Shown here piece by piece: positions 34,261 to 42,544 of a DNA stretch of 42,603 bases (its first letter is position 1; every line of letters begins with the position of its first letter). Source of the DNA: Pseudomonadota bacterium (GTDB taxonomy: Bacteria; Pseudomonadota; Gammaproteobacteria; Pseudomonadales; Moraxellaceae); the NCBI GenBank assembly GCA_023393635.1, contig JAEWKT010000038.1:1-42603 (forward strand), given 5' to 3'. The position numbers and the translations under genes are program-made. The notes beneath the pieces were generated by a model. The model saw only the letters and a program-made list of their open reading frames with translations, was not told the origin of the DNA and ran no database searches.

Positions 34261-35157
34261 ATGGCTAAAGTCACCACACGCGATTATGCATCATTGTATG
34301 TCAGGGTAATTGGACGTGGACAGCCCGTCCTGATGCTGCACGGATTGGGCATGCAAAGTAGTCAGTGGTTGCCGTTTATTGCGCCATTTTTGGGTCGCTT
34401 TAAATTTTATATGCCCGATTTTCGTGGCTTTGGTCGCTCTGCGGCAATTGGCTTAAATCAGCCAGATGTATTTGAAAACCATGCTCAGGACATTGAGGAT
34501 GTTATTCAGCATTTTAAATTAAGTAATTTTTATCTGGTGGGTTACTCGCTTGGGGCAAGCACTGCCCTTCACTTACAACACAGCCCTGAATTTGCCCGCG
34601 TGCGCCGTTATTTACATATTGATCAGTCACCTTGCGTAGGCAATCGGCCTGATTGGCAATATGGGTTATTTGGGGAGCAGCAAGCCAGCTTATTTGCTGC
34701 ATTTGAACAGTTATTGGAGGTGATTAAACCCTATGATGACGCGCTGTTGTTGCAGCAATTGCCCCTAAAAACACGCCTGCAAGCAGTGAATATTTTAGGT
34801 GAAATTTTTGAAACCATACTTGGCAAACCATTCATTAAGCACATTTATAATTTAGCAGCGTATTGGCCAGCCTTAATGGCGCGTATTATTTCCTTATCAA
34901 GATTACAAGACATTCGCTATTATTTAACTGCCTATATGCGTGGCCAGCACGATTACCGTGACATATTGGGGCACTGGCAGATTCCAACCACGGTAATGAT
35001 AGGCATGCAGTCACCACTGTATCATGCCTGTGGGCAACAAATCGTAGCCGAAAAAATGCAGCCTTCTCGTGTGGTTGAATTTCACAAGTCTGGTCATACC
35101 CCATTACTTGATGAGCCATTAAAATTTATGCGCGAGTTGCATCGGTTTTTACGCTAG
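34261..35157 (+). CDS. Alpha/beta hydrolase
   Basis: This 298-residue protein has the alpha/beta hydrolase fold: VLMLHGLGMQSSQWLPF (oxyanion region), YMPDFRGFGRS, the nucleophile elbow GYSLGAST (Ser at about 98) and a catalytic His in FHKSGHTPLLDEP at about 279. The cap region between the nucleophile and the end is long and helix-rich. Ester, lipid or lactone substrates are possible. It follows lptG by 98 bp and may be co-transcribed; the ATG follows an AAGGAAAATAAAC region. No more specific function can be given. Confidence 0.88.
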   Translation: MAKVTTRDYASLYVRVIGRGQPVLMLHGLGMQSSQWLPFIAPFLGRFKFYMPDFRGFGRSAAIGLNQPDVFENHAQDIEDVIQHFKLSNFYLVGYSLGASTALHLQHSPEFARVRRYLHIDQSPCVGNRPDWQYGLFGEQQASLFAAFEQLLEVIKPYDDALLLQQLPLKTRLQAVNILGEIFETILGKPFIKHIYNLAAYWPALMARIISLSRLQDIRYYLTAYMRGQHDYRDILGHWQIPTTVMIGMQSPLYHACGQQIVAEKMQPSRVVEFHKSGHTPLLDEPLKFMRELHRFLR

Positions 35158-35189
35158 TTTGCATTTTTTACACCTCAGCACTGATTGTC

Positions 35190-35268
35190 TGGCATTTTAA
35201 ATAGATAGTTGTAACTAGTGCTTAAAATGACTGCCAAATAGAAAGATAGTTGGCAAAAAATATAGATA
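35190..35268 (+). promoter_or_regulatory. Operator-like repeats upstream of vgrG
   Basis: The 253-bp gap between the hydrolase gene and vgrG holds two direct copies of TGGCA-N6-ATAGATA (35190-35207 and 35251-35268) and a dyad TGCCAA-N12-TTGGCA (35232-35255) that overlaps the second copy. It is AT-rich. No sigma-54 match is seen despite the TTGGCA. A hairpin GGGTTCT/AGAATCC lies at about 35359-35375, just upstream of the start. Confidence 0.4.
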
Positions 35269-35410
35269 TTTAGTTAAAAATCCTAAATAAAACATTGAAT
35301 AGTATAATTTATCTTATTAATCAAAATGCGAATACAAAACGCTACAATTAAGTGACCAGGGTTCTTTTAGAATCCGTGAAATTTTAAAATTTATCATAAT
35401 AATTTTGCAT

Positions 35411-38353
35411 ATGACCGTTTTTGATGCACTGACCCAATGGGGTCTTGATCCGCAGCAGCGTAGTGTTCGCATTCAATTTTCTGACGCCCTGCTTAATACG
35501 CAAGTATTTTTACAGCGTATTGATGGCCAGCATGCGATTAATGATGGCTTAACTGCCACCTTAACGTGTTTGTCAGCCAATACGCATATTGCCTTAAAGC
35601 AATTTATCGGCACACGCGTCAGTATTACGCAGCGCACAGACCACAGCCAATGGCACCGCACCAGCGGTATTATCACTCAAGCCAGCCTTGGCAACAGTGA
35701 TGGCGCGCTGACATCTTATATACTTGGCCTGCAAGACTCCACCGCACTATTAAAGCAACGCCGCAATAGCCGCGTGTTTATGAATAAAAGTGTGGTGGAT
35801 ATTAGCCGAATTTTATTTGATGAATGGCAGGCCAATAGCCCATTATTTGCTGCAAGTGTGCATCTCAATTTACAAGGTTTAAAACCTGACTATGACGTGC
35901 GTCCATTTGTGATGCAAAGCAATGAATCGGATTATGAGTTTTTAAGCCGATTATGGCGCAGCGAAGGCATTAACTGGCTGATTGATGAAACCAGTTATCT
36001 AATAGCAGATCCGAGTATCATTGAACCGCAAGTGCTGCGTTTGATTGATGAAAATAGCCATTATAAAAAATTATCACGCCAGCACATTGCCTATAAACCA
36101 GCTAGCCAGCAAAACAGCAATCATGTTGAACAGTATGACCATATTAGCCAGCTGATTGCACAATACAATCTGCAACCTACTGCCGTGTCTGTGCAGCATT
36201 GGCACCCAGCGCAGCATGACTCTCAGCAATATACCGCTCAGGGCGGGTCTAATACTGCCGATTTAAGCCTTGAGCAGGCATGGTCGTTAGGTTCAGCATG
36301 GGTGACCGACTTCAATGGTGCAGATGGTGCAACCGCATCAGGCAGCAGCCAACTGGAAAAATTACAGCGTCACTTAAGTGATTTTCATACATCACAAACG
36401 CAGTTTTTTAGTGCAACCAGTACGGTACGTGATGCTCAGGTAGGCTATTGGTTTAACCTCAATGACGCTACAACAGCTACTGCCATCGCTACTAAAGCAA
36501 TGAGTACCAGTGCTAGTGAAACCAGCGAATTTTTAATTACTGCAAAGCAGTTTCATCATCAAAATAACTTACCCAAAGACTTGCAGCAGCAAGTCAATCG
36601 TTTGCTGGGTCAGAAACAGCAAATCGCGTGTAGCCAGCAGGCACAATATGCGGATTTACATGGCAATCAGCTTACTTTAGCCCAGCGCGATGTTGTGATT
36701 AGGCCTGAGTACCATCCTTTGCAGCATCGGCCTGTTGCTCAGCCACAGCGAGCTCGCGTGGTCGGGTCACAAGGTGACAGCATTTATGTAGATGCATGGG
36801 GGCGCATTAAAGTTCAATTTTTGTTTGCTCGTGCGGCGGATCATCAGCATAGTGGTGGAGCAGGCAGTAGCGGCACAGAGAGTGATTCAGGCTGGATTGA
36901 TGTATTAACCCCGTGGGCAGGCGATGGAAGTAGTACAGATACCAACTATGGCGCACGGTTCTTACCACGCATTGGCGAGCTGGTAGTGGTTGATTTTTTA
37001 GATGGCAATATCGACAGGCCGTTTGTGGTTGGCCGTTTACATGAAGGATCACGCGTACCTGCACAATTTGACCATCAAGGCAAATTACCTGATACCCACG
37101 CCTTAAGCGGCATAAAAAGCCAGGAAATCAATGGTAGCGGCTTTAACCAATTACGTTTTGATGACACCACAGGGCAAATTAGCGCGCAGTTGCAAAGTAG
37201 TCATGCGTCGAGCCAACTCAACCTTGGCAACTTAAGCCACCCTAAAAGTACTGACGCCAGCACAGGACGTGGCACGGGCTTTGAACTGCGAACTGATCAG
37301 TTTGGTGCATTGCGCGCTGGCCAGGGTATGCTGATTTCTACCTATGCGCAGCCCCAAGCCAATGCCAATCATTTAGATGCTGGCGAGGCAAAACAGCAGC
37401 TACAAAATAGTTTAAGTAGCAGCAGTGCATTAAGCGAGGTGGCCAAAAACCAGCAAACTGATCCACTTGATGTATTGGACAGTTTAAAAACTTTTATTGA
37501 AGATATAGCGCAGCAGGATCAGGGCAAAGCATCAGCGTTTAAAAAGGCGTTAATGATTTTAAGTGCACCAGACTCACTTGCCTTCAGCAGTCAGAAGAAT
37601 ATACATTTATCAGCTACCCAGCACATCAGCCACAGTGCTGGCGAATCCATCAACCTGAGCAGTCAAAATAACCTGATTGCGCATGCCAATCATAAAATCA
37701 GCTTATTTGCAGCGCAACAAGGCATAAGTGCGACTGCTGCCAAGGGCAAAGTTGAGCTACAAGCCCAAGATGATGCACTAGAACTGATTGCCAAAAAAGT
37801 CATTCAGATTATTTCTACAGAAGACATTATTGCATTGACTAGTGCCAAGGAAATTATCCTTACAGGCGGTAGCTCGCAAGTTAAAATCAATGGCAGCGGT
37901 GTATTTGCCACCACAGCAGGTAAGTTTGAAAGCAAAGCGGCTCAGCATGTGTTCAATGCAGGTGCTGCGGTTAACGCACAGTTGCCGATGATGCCAAAGA
38001 GTGGTTTGTTTAGTAGGCGGTTTGATTTTAGCGATATGTTTAACCGAGAAGATTTAAAAGGACAGATAAAGTTTAAAGTAATTAATAAAACGAAAAGAAT
38101 CGAGTACGTTGGCATATTGGATGATCAGGCTAGAACACCACGAATCTATAGTGATTCAGCCGATAACGTTGAAATTCAGTTTGTGGATGATGCAGTCAGT
38201 GATGAAATACCAACCATAGAGCAAGAAGACGAGCCATACAACTATGATGTTGGAGAGTTTGTAGACGACAGTTTAGATGCAACAATAGAGCAGGACTCGA
38301 ACGCTGCTTTAGAGGATGATTTAGAAAATGATTTTAAAAGTTTTGGAGCATAA
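35411..38353 (+). CDS. vgrG: Type VI secretion VgrG spike protein with C-terminal extension
   Basis: VgrG trimers form the tip of the type VI secretion tube and carry effectors into target cells. With ATG 35411 (the frame also has TTG 35405) the protein has 980 residues: a gp27-like base (about 1-430, with VVDISRILFDEWQ and MQSNESDYEFLSRLWRSEGINWLID), a gp5 OB-fold (about 447-545, with DAWGRIKVQFLF and FLPRIGELVVVDFLDGNIDRPFVVGRLHEG), a DUF2345-type needle (about 695-865) and a tail of about 115 residues that is acidic and ends DLENDFKSFGA. Sequence style matches Acinetobacter VgrG. From about 38040 the DNA becomes AT-rich and codon use changes, indicating a swapped effector-specific 3' end. 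No hcp or tss gene is in the window, so it is an orphan vgrG island. Confidence 0.95.
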   Translation: MTVFDALTQWGLDPQQRSVRIQFSDALLNTQVFLQRIDGQHAINDGLTATLTCLSANTHIALKQFIGTRVSITQRTDHSQWHRTSGIITQASLGNSDGALTSYILGLQDSTALLKQRRNSRVFMNKSVVDISRILFDEWQANSPLFAASVHLNLQGLKPDYDVRPFVMQSNESDYEFLSRLWRSEGINWLIDETSYLIADPSIIEPQVLRLIDENSHYKKLSRQHIAYKPASQQNSNHVEQYDHISQLIAQYNLQPTAVSVQHWHPAQHDSQQYTAQGGSNTADLSLEQAWSLGSAWVTDFNGADGATASGSSQLEKLQRHLSDFHTSQTQFFSATSTVRDAQVGYWFNLNDATTATAIATKAMSTSASETSEFLITAKQFHHQNNLPKDLQQQVNRLLGQKQQIACSQQAQYADLHGNQLTLAQRDVVIRPEYHPLQHRPVAQPQRARVVGSQGDSIYVDAWGRIKVQFLFARAADHQHSGGAGSSGTESDSGWIDVLTPWAGDGSSTDTNYGARFLPRIGELVVVDFLDGNIDRPFVVGRLHEGSRVPAQFDHQGKLPDTHALSGIKSQEINGSGFNQLRFDDTTGQISAQLQSSHASSQLNLGNLSHPKSTDASTGRGTGFELRTDQFGALRAGQGMLISTYAQPQANANHLDAGEAKQQLQNSLSSSSALSEVAKNQQTDPLDVLDSLKTFIEDIAQQDQGKASAFKKALMILSAPDSLAFSSQKNIHLSATQHISHSAGESINLSSQNNLIAHANHKISLFAAQQGISATAAKGKVELQAQDDALELIAKKVIQIISTEDIIALTSAKEIILTGGSSQVKINGSGVFATTAGKFESKAAQHVFNAGAAVNAQLPMMPKSGLFSRRFDFSDMFNREDLKGQIKFKVINKTKRIEYVGILDDQARTPRIYSDSADNVEIQFVDDAVSDEIPTIEQEDEPYNYDVGEFVDDSLDATIEQDSNAALEDDLENDFKSFGA

Positions 38354-38354
38354 G

Positions 38355-38894
38355 ATGATGAAGTATTGCTTAGCTTTAACAATCCTCATTAGTTTTTCGA
38401 CTATGGCTATTGCACAGGAAAATGAGTGTGAAAAAATCTGGCAAAGCAACAAAAATACATATCAAAAAATAAAAACAAGCAATAAAGAAGTTTCTTGCAA
38501 GCACGTGTGGGAAGACCAAAATAAAATAAAAGCGGTTAAGGCAATGGGTATTAACCCGAACAGTAAACAATGGATGTCTACTGGTGATTGCGAGGTTATT
38601 GATTTAAATGACAAAAAGTACCAAGTGTATTATGCTAAATTTAAAATTGATCATAGTGACCTATGGATTATAAGCGATACGAATAAAAACTATTTTGCGT
38701 ATTTTAGGGATCTTGGAAAGTTTGACACGATGAAAGACGAGTTTCATCCAACGAAAAAATCAAATAAAAAAGGTGTAGAACTCAAATGCGCTACCCTTGG
38801 TAACTCTGAAAATTTAAAGCCTCTACTGAGCTCATATCTGAATAACAAAAAAATAGATGCTGAGGAATTTTCTTTTGAGGATTGGGGAAAATGA
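38355..38894 (+). CDS. Periplasmic protein coupled to the effector gene (candidate immunity or adaptor)
   Basis: This 179-residue protein (ATG 38355 or 38358, GGAG at 38344-38347) starts two bases after the vgrG stop and has a Sec signal peptide (MMKYCLALTILISFSTMAIAQ). The mature part is polar and Lys-rich, with four Cys (ECEKI, SCKHVW, GDCEVI, KCATLG) that can form two disulfides. Its last codons overlap the effector start by ATGA, so the pair is translationally coupled. No family was recognised. A periplasmic protein next to a peptidoglycan hydrolase effector is the normal arrangement for an immunity protein. Yet the downstream lipoproteins also fit that role, so a task against the other catalytic domain, or an adaptor role, is possible. 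Inference only. Confidence 0.72.
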   Translation: MMKYCLALTILISFSTMAIAQENECEKIWQSNKNTYQKIKTSNKEVSCKHVWEDQNKIKAVKAMGINPNSKQWMSTGDCEVIDLNDKKYQVYYAKFKIDHSDLWIISDTNKNYFAYFRDLGKFDTMKDEFHPTKKSNKKGVELKCATLGNSENLKPLLSSYLNNKKIDAEEFSFEDWGK

Positions 38895-41275
38895 AAATAG
38901 GTAAACCCATCAGTGGAAAGTCTTATCCTTTGACACGTCATGGTTTCATTTGCGCTGTATCGCGCAAAGAATCATCTTCTGACTTAAGCCAATCCTTGAG
39001 CGCAAAGGAAAATGTTAATGCTGCAAAGATAAAGAACACCCTAGGCTATATTGGATTATTTCAGTTTGGTGAAGCCGCTTTAATAGATTTAGGATATTAT
39101 AATCACTGGGATAATAACTCTGATAAAACTAAAAAAAATGACTGGACAGGTAGCTGGGCAGGTAAAAGAAACATTAAATCTTTAAATCAATTTTTAAATT
39201 CTCCTAGCCTACAAATTCAGGTAATTGATGATTGGATTAATTTTTTATGTAAGAAATTAAGAGGCAGAAGTTTTAATGAATATTATGGAAAAATAATCAA
39301 CGGTATTGAAATTACAGAATCAGGTGCAATTGCTGGGTCACATCTAGTTGGAGATGGTGGTTTAGGTTCTTTTCTAGGTGTACCCGGCTTTAAAGGCAAA
39401 TATAAAGAATCCGATGGTAATAATGTTCATATCAGTAAGTATATCGAAATGTTCAATCATTATGATTTAGAAAGCTGCTGTGAGCGAAAAATATATATCA
39501 GTTTAAAAAACCAAATAGGACAAGTCGTTAAAAATAAAAAAGTGGTTGTTGAGTCAACCTATAGTGGGAAATTTAAACAGCCTAAGTTTGCTGTCAGTAT
39601 GGAATCTGATGACCACGGCATGCTACCTGTGATAGTCAGACATCCAGGTAGTCAAATCATAGTAAAAGTAGATGGTAAGCAATCTAAGGTAATTACTCAG
39701 GAAGCTGCCAAAAAGCAATCTTTGGAACTAAAAGTTAGCGAAGATATTACAGTAGAGGCAGTGTTAGCCAAACCTGCTGAGCCACAAAAGATCCCTGATA
39801 AAATTACTGTTGTCCAAGAATCACAACCTGCTCAGGAAAATGCGGTAGCAAAGCAAACGAAGGACGTTAAGTTTGATCTTGCTATTGTTGAGGGAGATAC
39901 AGGTAAAAAGATAACAAACATGAGGTTCTTTTTAAAGTATAAAGGCAAAATAAAAGAGCATGTTACCGATAGCACGGGCATCAAATCAGGCCTAATTGCT
40001 GAGGAGGGGGAAAGCATTGAGGTACTGGTTAGTGGAAATAAAGCGCATCAAAAAATAAAAACAATAGATGTTGCCAAGCAAATGGAAAATACATGTATTA
40101 CAGTGCCGCTCAATACGGTGTCTGTGAAACTAAAAGTACATGATCAAAATAATAAAGTGCTTAAAAATAGCTTTTTTTTCGTTGCTTATAGAGGGCGTCA
40201 GATAGAGAAGAAGACAGATAACAATGGGATTATTCATCTGAAAATGTTAAATGCTTTTGTTTACAAGCTCCTATTAAAAAACAAGAAAGAGGTCTTGGTT
40301 CTTAGGAATGATGCCAGTGTTTCTATTGTTAATGTCAAATTGAATGAGGCCGCGGCTCGATCTCAGCAGCGTGGATCTACTTCTTCTAACACTGCGCCTA
40401 AACCTACGACCCCTGCTCCTAAGGATCAGGCACCTAAAAATGCTGACACTTTGGTAGATCACATAATAGATCTAATTCCAAGCATTGGAGAGACAAAAAA
40501 CACTCATACCGCGAAAAATGGAAATCCATTAACGAAGGTATATGGAACAGAAGTGTCATTCACAGTTAAGACCATTAATAAGGCAACTAACAAAGAGGAA
40601 AATCTACCTTATTCAATCAAGTATAAGGGAGCTAAAAAATCACACTATTCTGGGCAAGATGGATTAGGATTAAAAAAACATCGAGGTGAACAGGGACAGA
40701 CCATTGAAATTTCAGTTGTCTCAAATGGTAAAGATCAAGTGTTATACAGTGCCACACTTCAGCAATCAATGCCTACGATAGAATTGAAAATTGAAAAACC
40801 GAAAGATGATGGACAATATTTGTATCCTTTGAAAACTTCTAAAAAAGCGACATCTTATAAAAGCGGTGCAGGCCGATTTGGCTCTAACAGAAGTAAAGGT
40901 AAGCGTAAACATGGTGGATGTGATTTATATGCACCCACTGGCACTGAAGTCAGGGCAATGGCAAATGGTATAGTAAGATATGTTGGGTACTTCTATGAAA
41001 ATACTGATCATATAGAAATTGTTCATAAAAATCATATTATACGTTATGGCGAAGTACTATTAGGTAAATCACTAGTGAAAGCTGGAGATGAGGTAATCAA
41101 GGGACAAGTAATAGGGTACGTAGGTAAGCTGTCGATAAAGGTGCCAAGTATGATGTTGCATCTAGAAATGTATTCTAATCCTAGCGATAAGGGCACTTTA
41201 AGTGGAAACAGTATTTATAAGCGTCGCTCAGATTTAGTTGATCCAACCCCCTTTTTAGATAGCTCATCATTGTGA
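38891..41275 (+). CDS. Probable type VI effector: lytic-transglycosylase-like and M23 peptidase domains
   Basis: This 794-residue protein starts at ATG 38891, overlapping the preceding stop by ATGA, with GGGGA just upstream. It has no signal peptide. Residues 1-180 look like a transglycosylase of the lysozyme superfamily: a candidate catalytic Glu27 in RKESS, G-Y-I-G-L-F-Q-F at 52-59, and AGSHLVGDGGLGSFLG. Residues about 200-650 hold several related beta-sandwich-like segments with Lys-rich and Pro/Ala-rich linkers. Residues about 660-790 form an M23 metallopeptidase: HGGCD (His674, Asp678), VHKNHIIRYGEV and MLHLEMY (His757). In the usual HxH motif the first His is Met755. Both activities would attack peptidoglycan, in glycan strands and peptides. 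The position after vgrG suggests delivery on this VgrG. Dual activity is inference; the M23 assignment is strong. Confidence 0.82.
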   Translation: MKIGKPISGKSYPLTRHGFICAVSRKESSSDLSQSLSAKENVNAAKIKNTLGYIGLFQFGEAALIDLGYYNHWDNNSDKTKKNDWTGSWAGKRNIKSLNQFLNSPSLQIQVIDDWINFLCKKLRGRSFNEYYGKIINGIEITESGAIAGSHLVGDGGLGSFLGVPGFKGKYKESDGNNVHISKYIEMFNHYDLESCCERKIYISLKNQIGQVVKNKKVVVESTYSGKFKQPKFAVSMESDDHGMLPVIVRHPGSQIIVKVDGKQSKVITQEAAKKQSLELKVSEDITVEAVLAKPAEPQKIPDKITVVQESQPAQENAVAKQTKDVKFDLAIVEGDTGKKITNMRFFLKYKGKIKEHVTDSTGIKSGLIAEEGESIEVLVSGNKAHQKIKTIDVAKQMENTCITVPLNTVSVKLKVHDQNNKVLKNSFFFVAYRGRQIEKKTDNNGIIHLKMLNAFVYKLLLKNKKEVLVLRNDASVSIVNVKLNEAAARSQQRGSTSSNTAPKPTTPAPKDQAPKNADTLVDHIIDLIPSIGETKNTHTAKNGNPLTKVYGTEVSFTVKTINKATNKEENLPYSIKYKGAKKSHYSGQDGLGLKKHRGEQGQTIEISVVSNGKDQVLYSATLQQSMPTIELKIEKPKDDGQYLYPLKTSKKATSYKSGAGRFGSNRSKGKRKHGGCDLYAPTGTEVRAMANGIVRYVGYFYENTDHIEIVHKNHIIRYGEVLLGKSLVKAGDEVIKGQVIGYVGKLSIKVPSMMLHLEMYSNPSDKGTLSGNSIYKRRSDLVDPTPFLDSSSL

Positions 41276-41283
41276 GAAGCTCA

Positions 41284-41736
41284 ATGAACCGAAGTTTAGC
41301 TCTAATTTCTATTATTCTGTTTTTAGTTTCTTGTAGCGCAGAGAGACAGGATAAAGAGCAGCATCAATTAAATCCTTTGGCAGAAGGAGTAAGTGAAATA
41401 AATCAGCGCCCAGCGGCTAAGAAAGACGGCCAAGTAGAAGCTTCAGCTACTTCTTCCGAGGATAGTAATCTGGCTAAGTCATCAATTCAAAAAACGTTCT
41501 GTCTGGATCAAGATATAAGCAACTGGTACGGCTTTAAGGAGCAAGATGGGGAGCGGGCGCAATGTAAACTCATTAAGGACTATAAAGTAACCAATTACCA
41601 ATGTGAAATGAGACTAGCTTTTGAAGAAGGCTTTGAAGCCATGTTTGTATTGGCGCCTAGCACAACAATTATTAGCTACTCTGCTTTAGATAAGTGTACT
41701 GCAGCAAAGGAGATATGGGAATCGAATGGCCCTTAA
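41284..41736 (+). CDS. Lipoprotein, candidate immunity protein 1
   Basis: This 150-residue protein has a signal peptide with lipobox LVSC (MNRSLALISIILFLVSC) and so should be a membrane-anchored lipoprotein. A polar, Ser/Gln/Lys-rich linker (about residues 18-70) precedes a domain with CLDQDISNWYGF, a Cys in QCKLI, YKVTNYQCEM and a final SALDKCTAAKEIWESN. The start ATG lies 8 bp past the effector stop; an upstream in-frame GTG (41272) is less likely. It is paralogous to the protein at 41947 over the whole Cys-containing domain. An anchored periplasmic protein behind a peptidoglycan-degrading effector fits an immunity role; no family name is known to me. Confidence 0.75.
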   Translation: MNRSLALISIILFLVSCSAERQDKEQHQLNPLAEGVSEINQRPAAKKDGQVEASATSSEDSNLAKSSIQKTFCLDQDISNWYGFKEQDGERAQCKLIKDYKVTNYQCEMRLAFEEGFEAMFVLAPSTTIISYSALDKCTAAKEIWESNGP

Positions 41737-41761
41737 CCTAACAAATTATAATGAGCATAGA

Positions 41762-41836
41762 ATTTTGGCCTTTCGCACCTCAGCGCAATGCAAGGAAGCA
41801 TTAGAAATACGAGAAGCAAATCGGGAAACTGCCTAA
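41762..41836 (+). pseudogene. 3' remnant of a third lipoprotein gene of the same family
   Basis: This short frame ends with ILAFRTSAQCKEALEIREANRETA and a stop at 41834-41836. It lines up with the C-termini of the flanking paralogues (SIFAYMSLEQCNEAKDIFDSNAP and TIISYSALDKCTAAKEIWESNGP), sharing the S-x-x-[QK]-C-x-x-A-x-[ED]-I-x-x-[AS]-N pattern and the position just before a stop. The upstream part of the gene is missing. It is read as a remnant, not a gene. Confidence 0.62.
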
Positions 41837-41878
41837 GGTTTTACAGTATTACCAGTGCCATAAAACATTATAATATGC

Positions 41879-41938
41879 GGGAAGCCAATAGCTGTTAAAG
41901 CTGACCCGACTCCATTTTTAGATAAATCAATATTGTGA
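41879..41938 (+). pseudogene. 3' remnant of a second M23 effector gene
   Basis: Codons 41900-41938 encode ADPTPFLDKSIL and a stop, nearly the same as the end of the effector at 38891 (VDPTPFLDSSSL and a stop). The next gene follows after about the same distance in both cases, and the nucleotides around both stops are also similar. The upstream effector body is gone. This marks a decayed effector gene in front of the second lipoprotein gene. Confidence 0.7.
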
Positions 41939-41946
41939 TGAAGTGA

Positions 41947-42414
41947 ATGAATATTAAAATATTAGCTGTTCTTTGCATCCTTATCAGTGGATGTAGCTAT
42001 CAAGATAAAAGCGACCCAAATCAAGACCGTCCAAATCAGGGCGAGCATATAAAAGATACTGGCTTATCAGAGCCATTAAAAGGAAATATAGACGTGTCAG
42101 ACACACATCATAATACGGCTAAATCGAGCTCAAATGATTTGCCTGCCAATGCTCAGCCGCATCAAGCAGTAATATGTGTCGATCAAAACGTCAATGACTG
42201 GTATGGATTCAACACCAAAGAGCTGGACGAAGCCACCTGCAATCAGATTAGCAGTTACTCCATAAAAGAATATCAATGCGCAGTGAGCGGCAAGGCTTTT
42301 GGTGCAGATATGGATGCCATGAACATTAAAACAGGAGGTGCATCAATTTTTGCTTATATGTCTTTAGAGCAATGCAATGAAGCCAAAGATATATTTGACT
42401 CCAATGCGCCTTAA
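41947..42414 (+). CDS. Lipoprotein, candidate immunity protein 2
   Basis: This 155-residue protein is a paralogue of the lipoprotein at 41284: signal peptide with lipobox LISGC (MNIKILAVLCILISGC), a polar linker rich in Asp, Asn and Ser, then a domain with CVDQNVNDWYGF, TCNQISSYSIKEYQCAV, F-x-x-x-M-D-A-M and SLEQCNEAKDIFDSNAP. Four Cys of the domain match in position. It stands directly after the remnant of an effector gene, so it probably once protected against that lost effector and may now be an orphan immunity gene. The start ATG is 8 bases after the remnant's stop. Confidence 0.75.
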   Translation: MNIKILAVLCILISGCSYQDKSDPNQDRPNQGEHIKDTGLSEPLKGNIDVSDTHHNTAKSSSNDLPANAQPHQAVICVDQNVNDWYGFNTKELDEATCNQISSYSIKEYQCAVSGKAFGADMDAMNIKTGGASIFAYMSLEQCNEAKDIFDSNAP

Positions 42415-42500
42415 TATTTCATGAAAAATAGTTTGTAAGTCATATAAAGGGTAAAGATATGGTGATCTAGACTATAAATTGTGAAAATTGAGACTTCTAC

Positions 42501-42530
42501 TGACATTTTGGTAAATTTTACCTCATGTCA
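42501..42530. repeat. Inverted repeat next to the transposase start
   Basis: The outer arms TGACAT / ATGTCA (42501-42506, 42525-42530) enclose inner arms GGTAA / TTACC (42510-42514, 42518-42522). It lies two bases upstream of the AGGAG site of the transposase-like frame. It could be part of an insertion-sequence end or a translation-control hairpin. The right end of the element is outside the window. Confidence 0.5.
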
Positions 42531-42544
42531 CAGGAGTTTCGATT

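Noticed and set aside
41726..41836. Small open frame of 36 codons between the lipoprotein genes
   Set aside because: Its ATG lies inside the end of the upstream lipoprotein gene and its 3' half is better explained as a gene remnant; no ribosome binding site.
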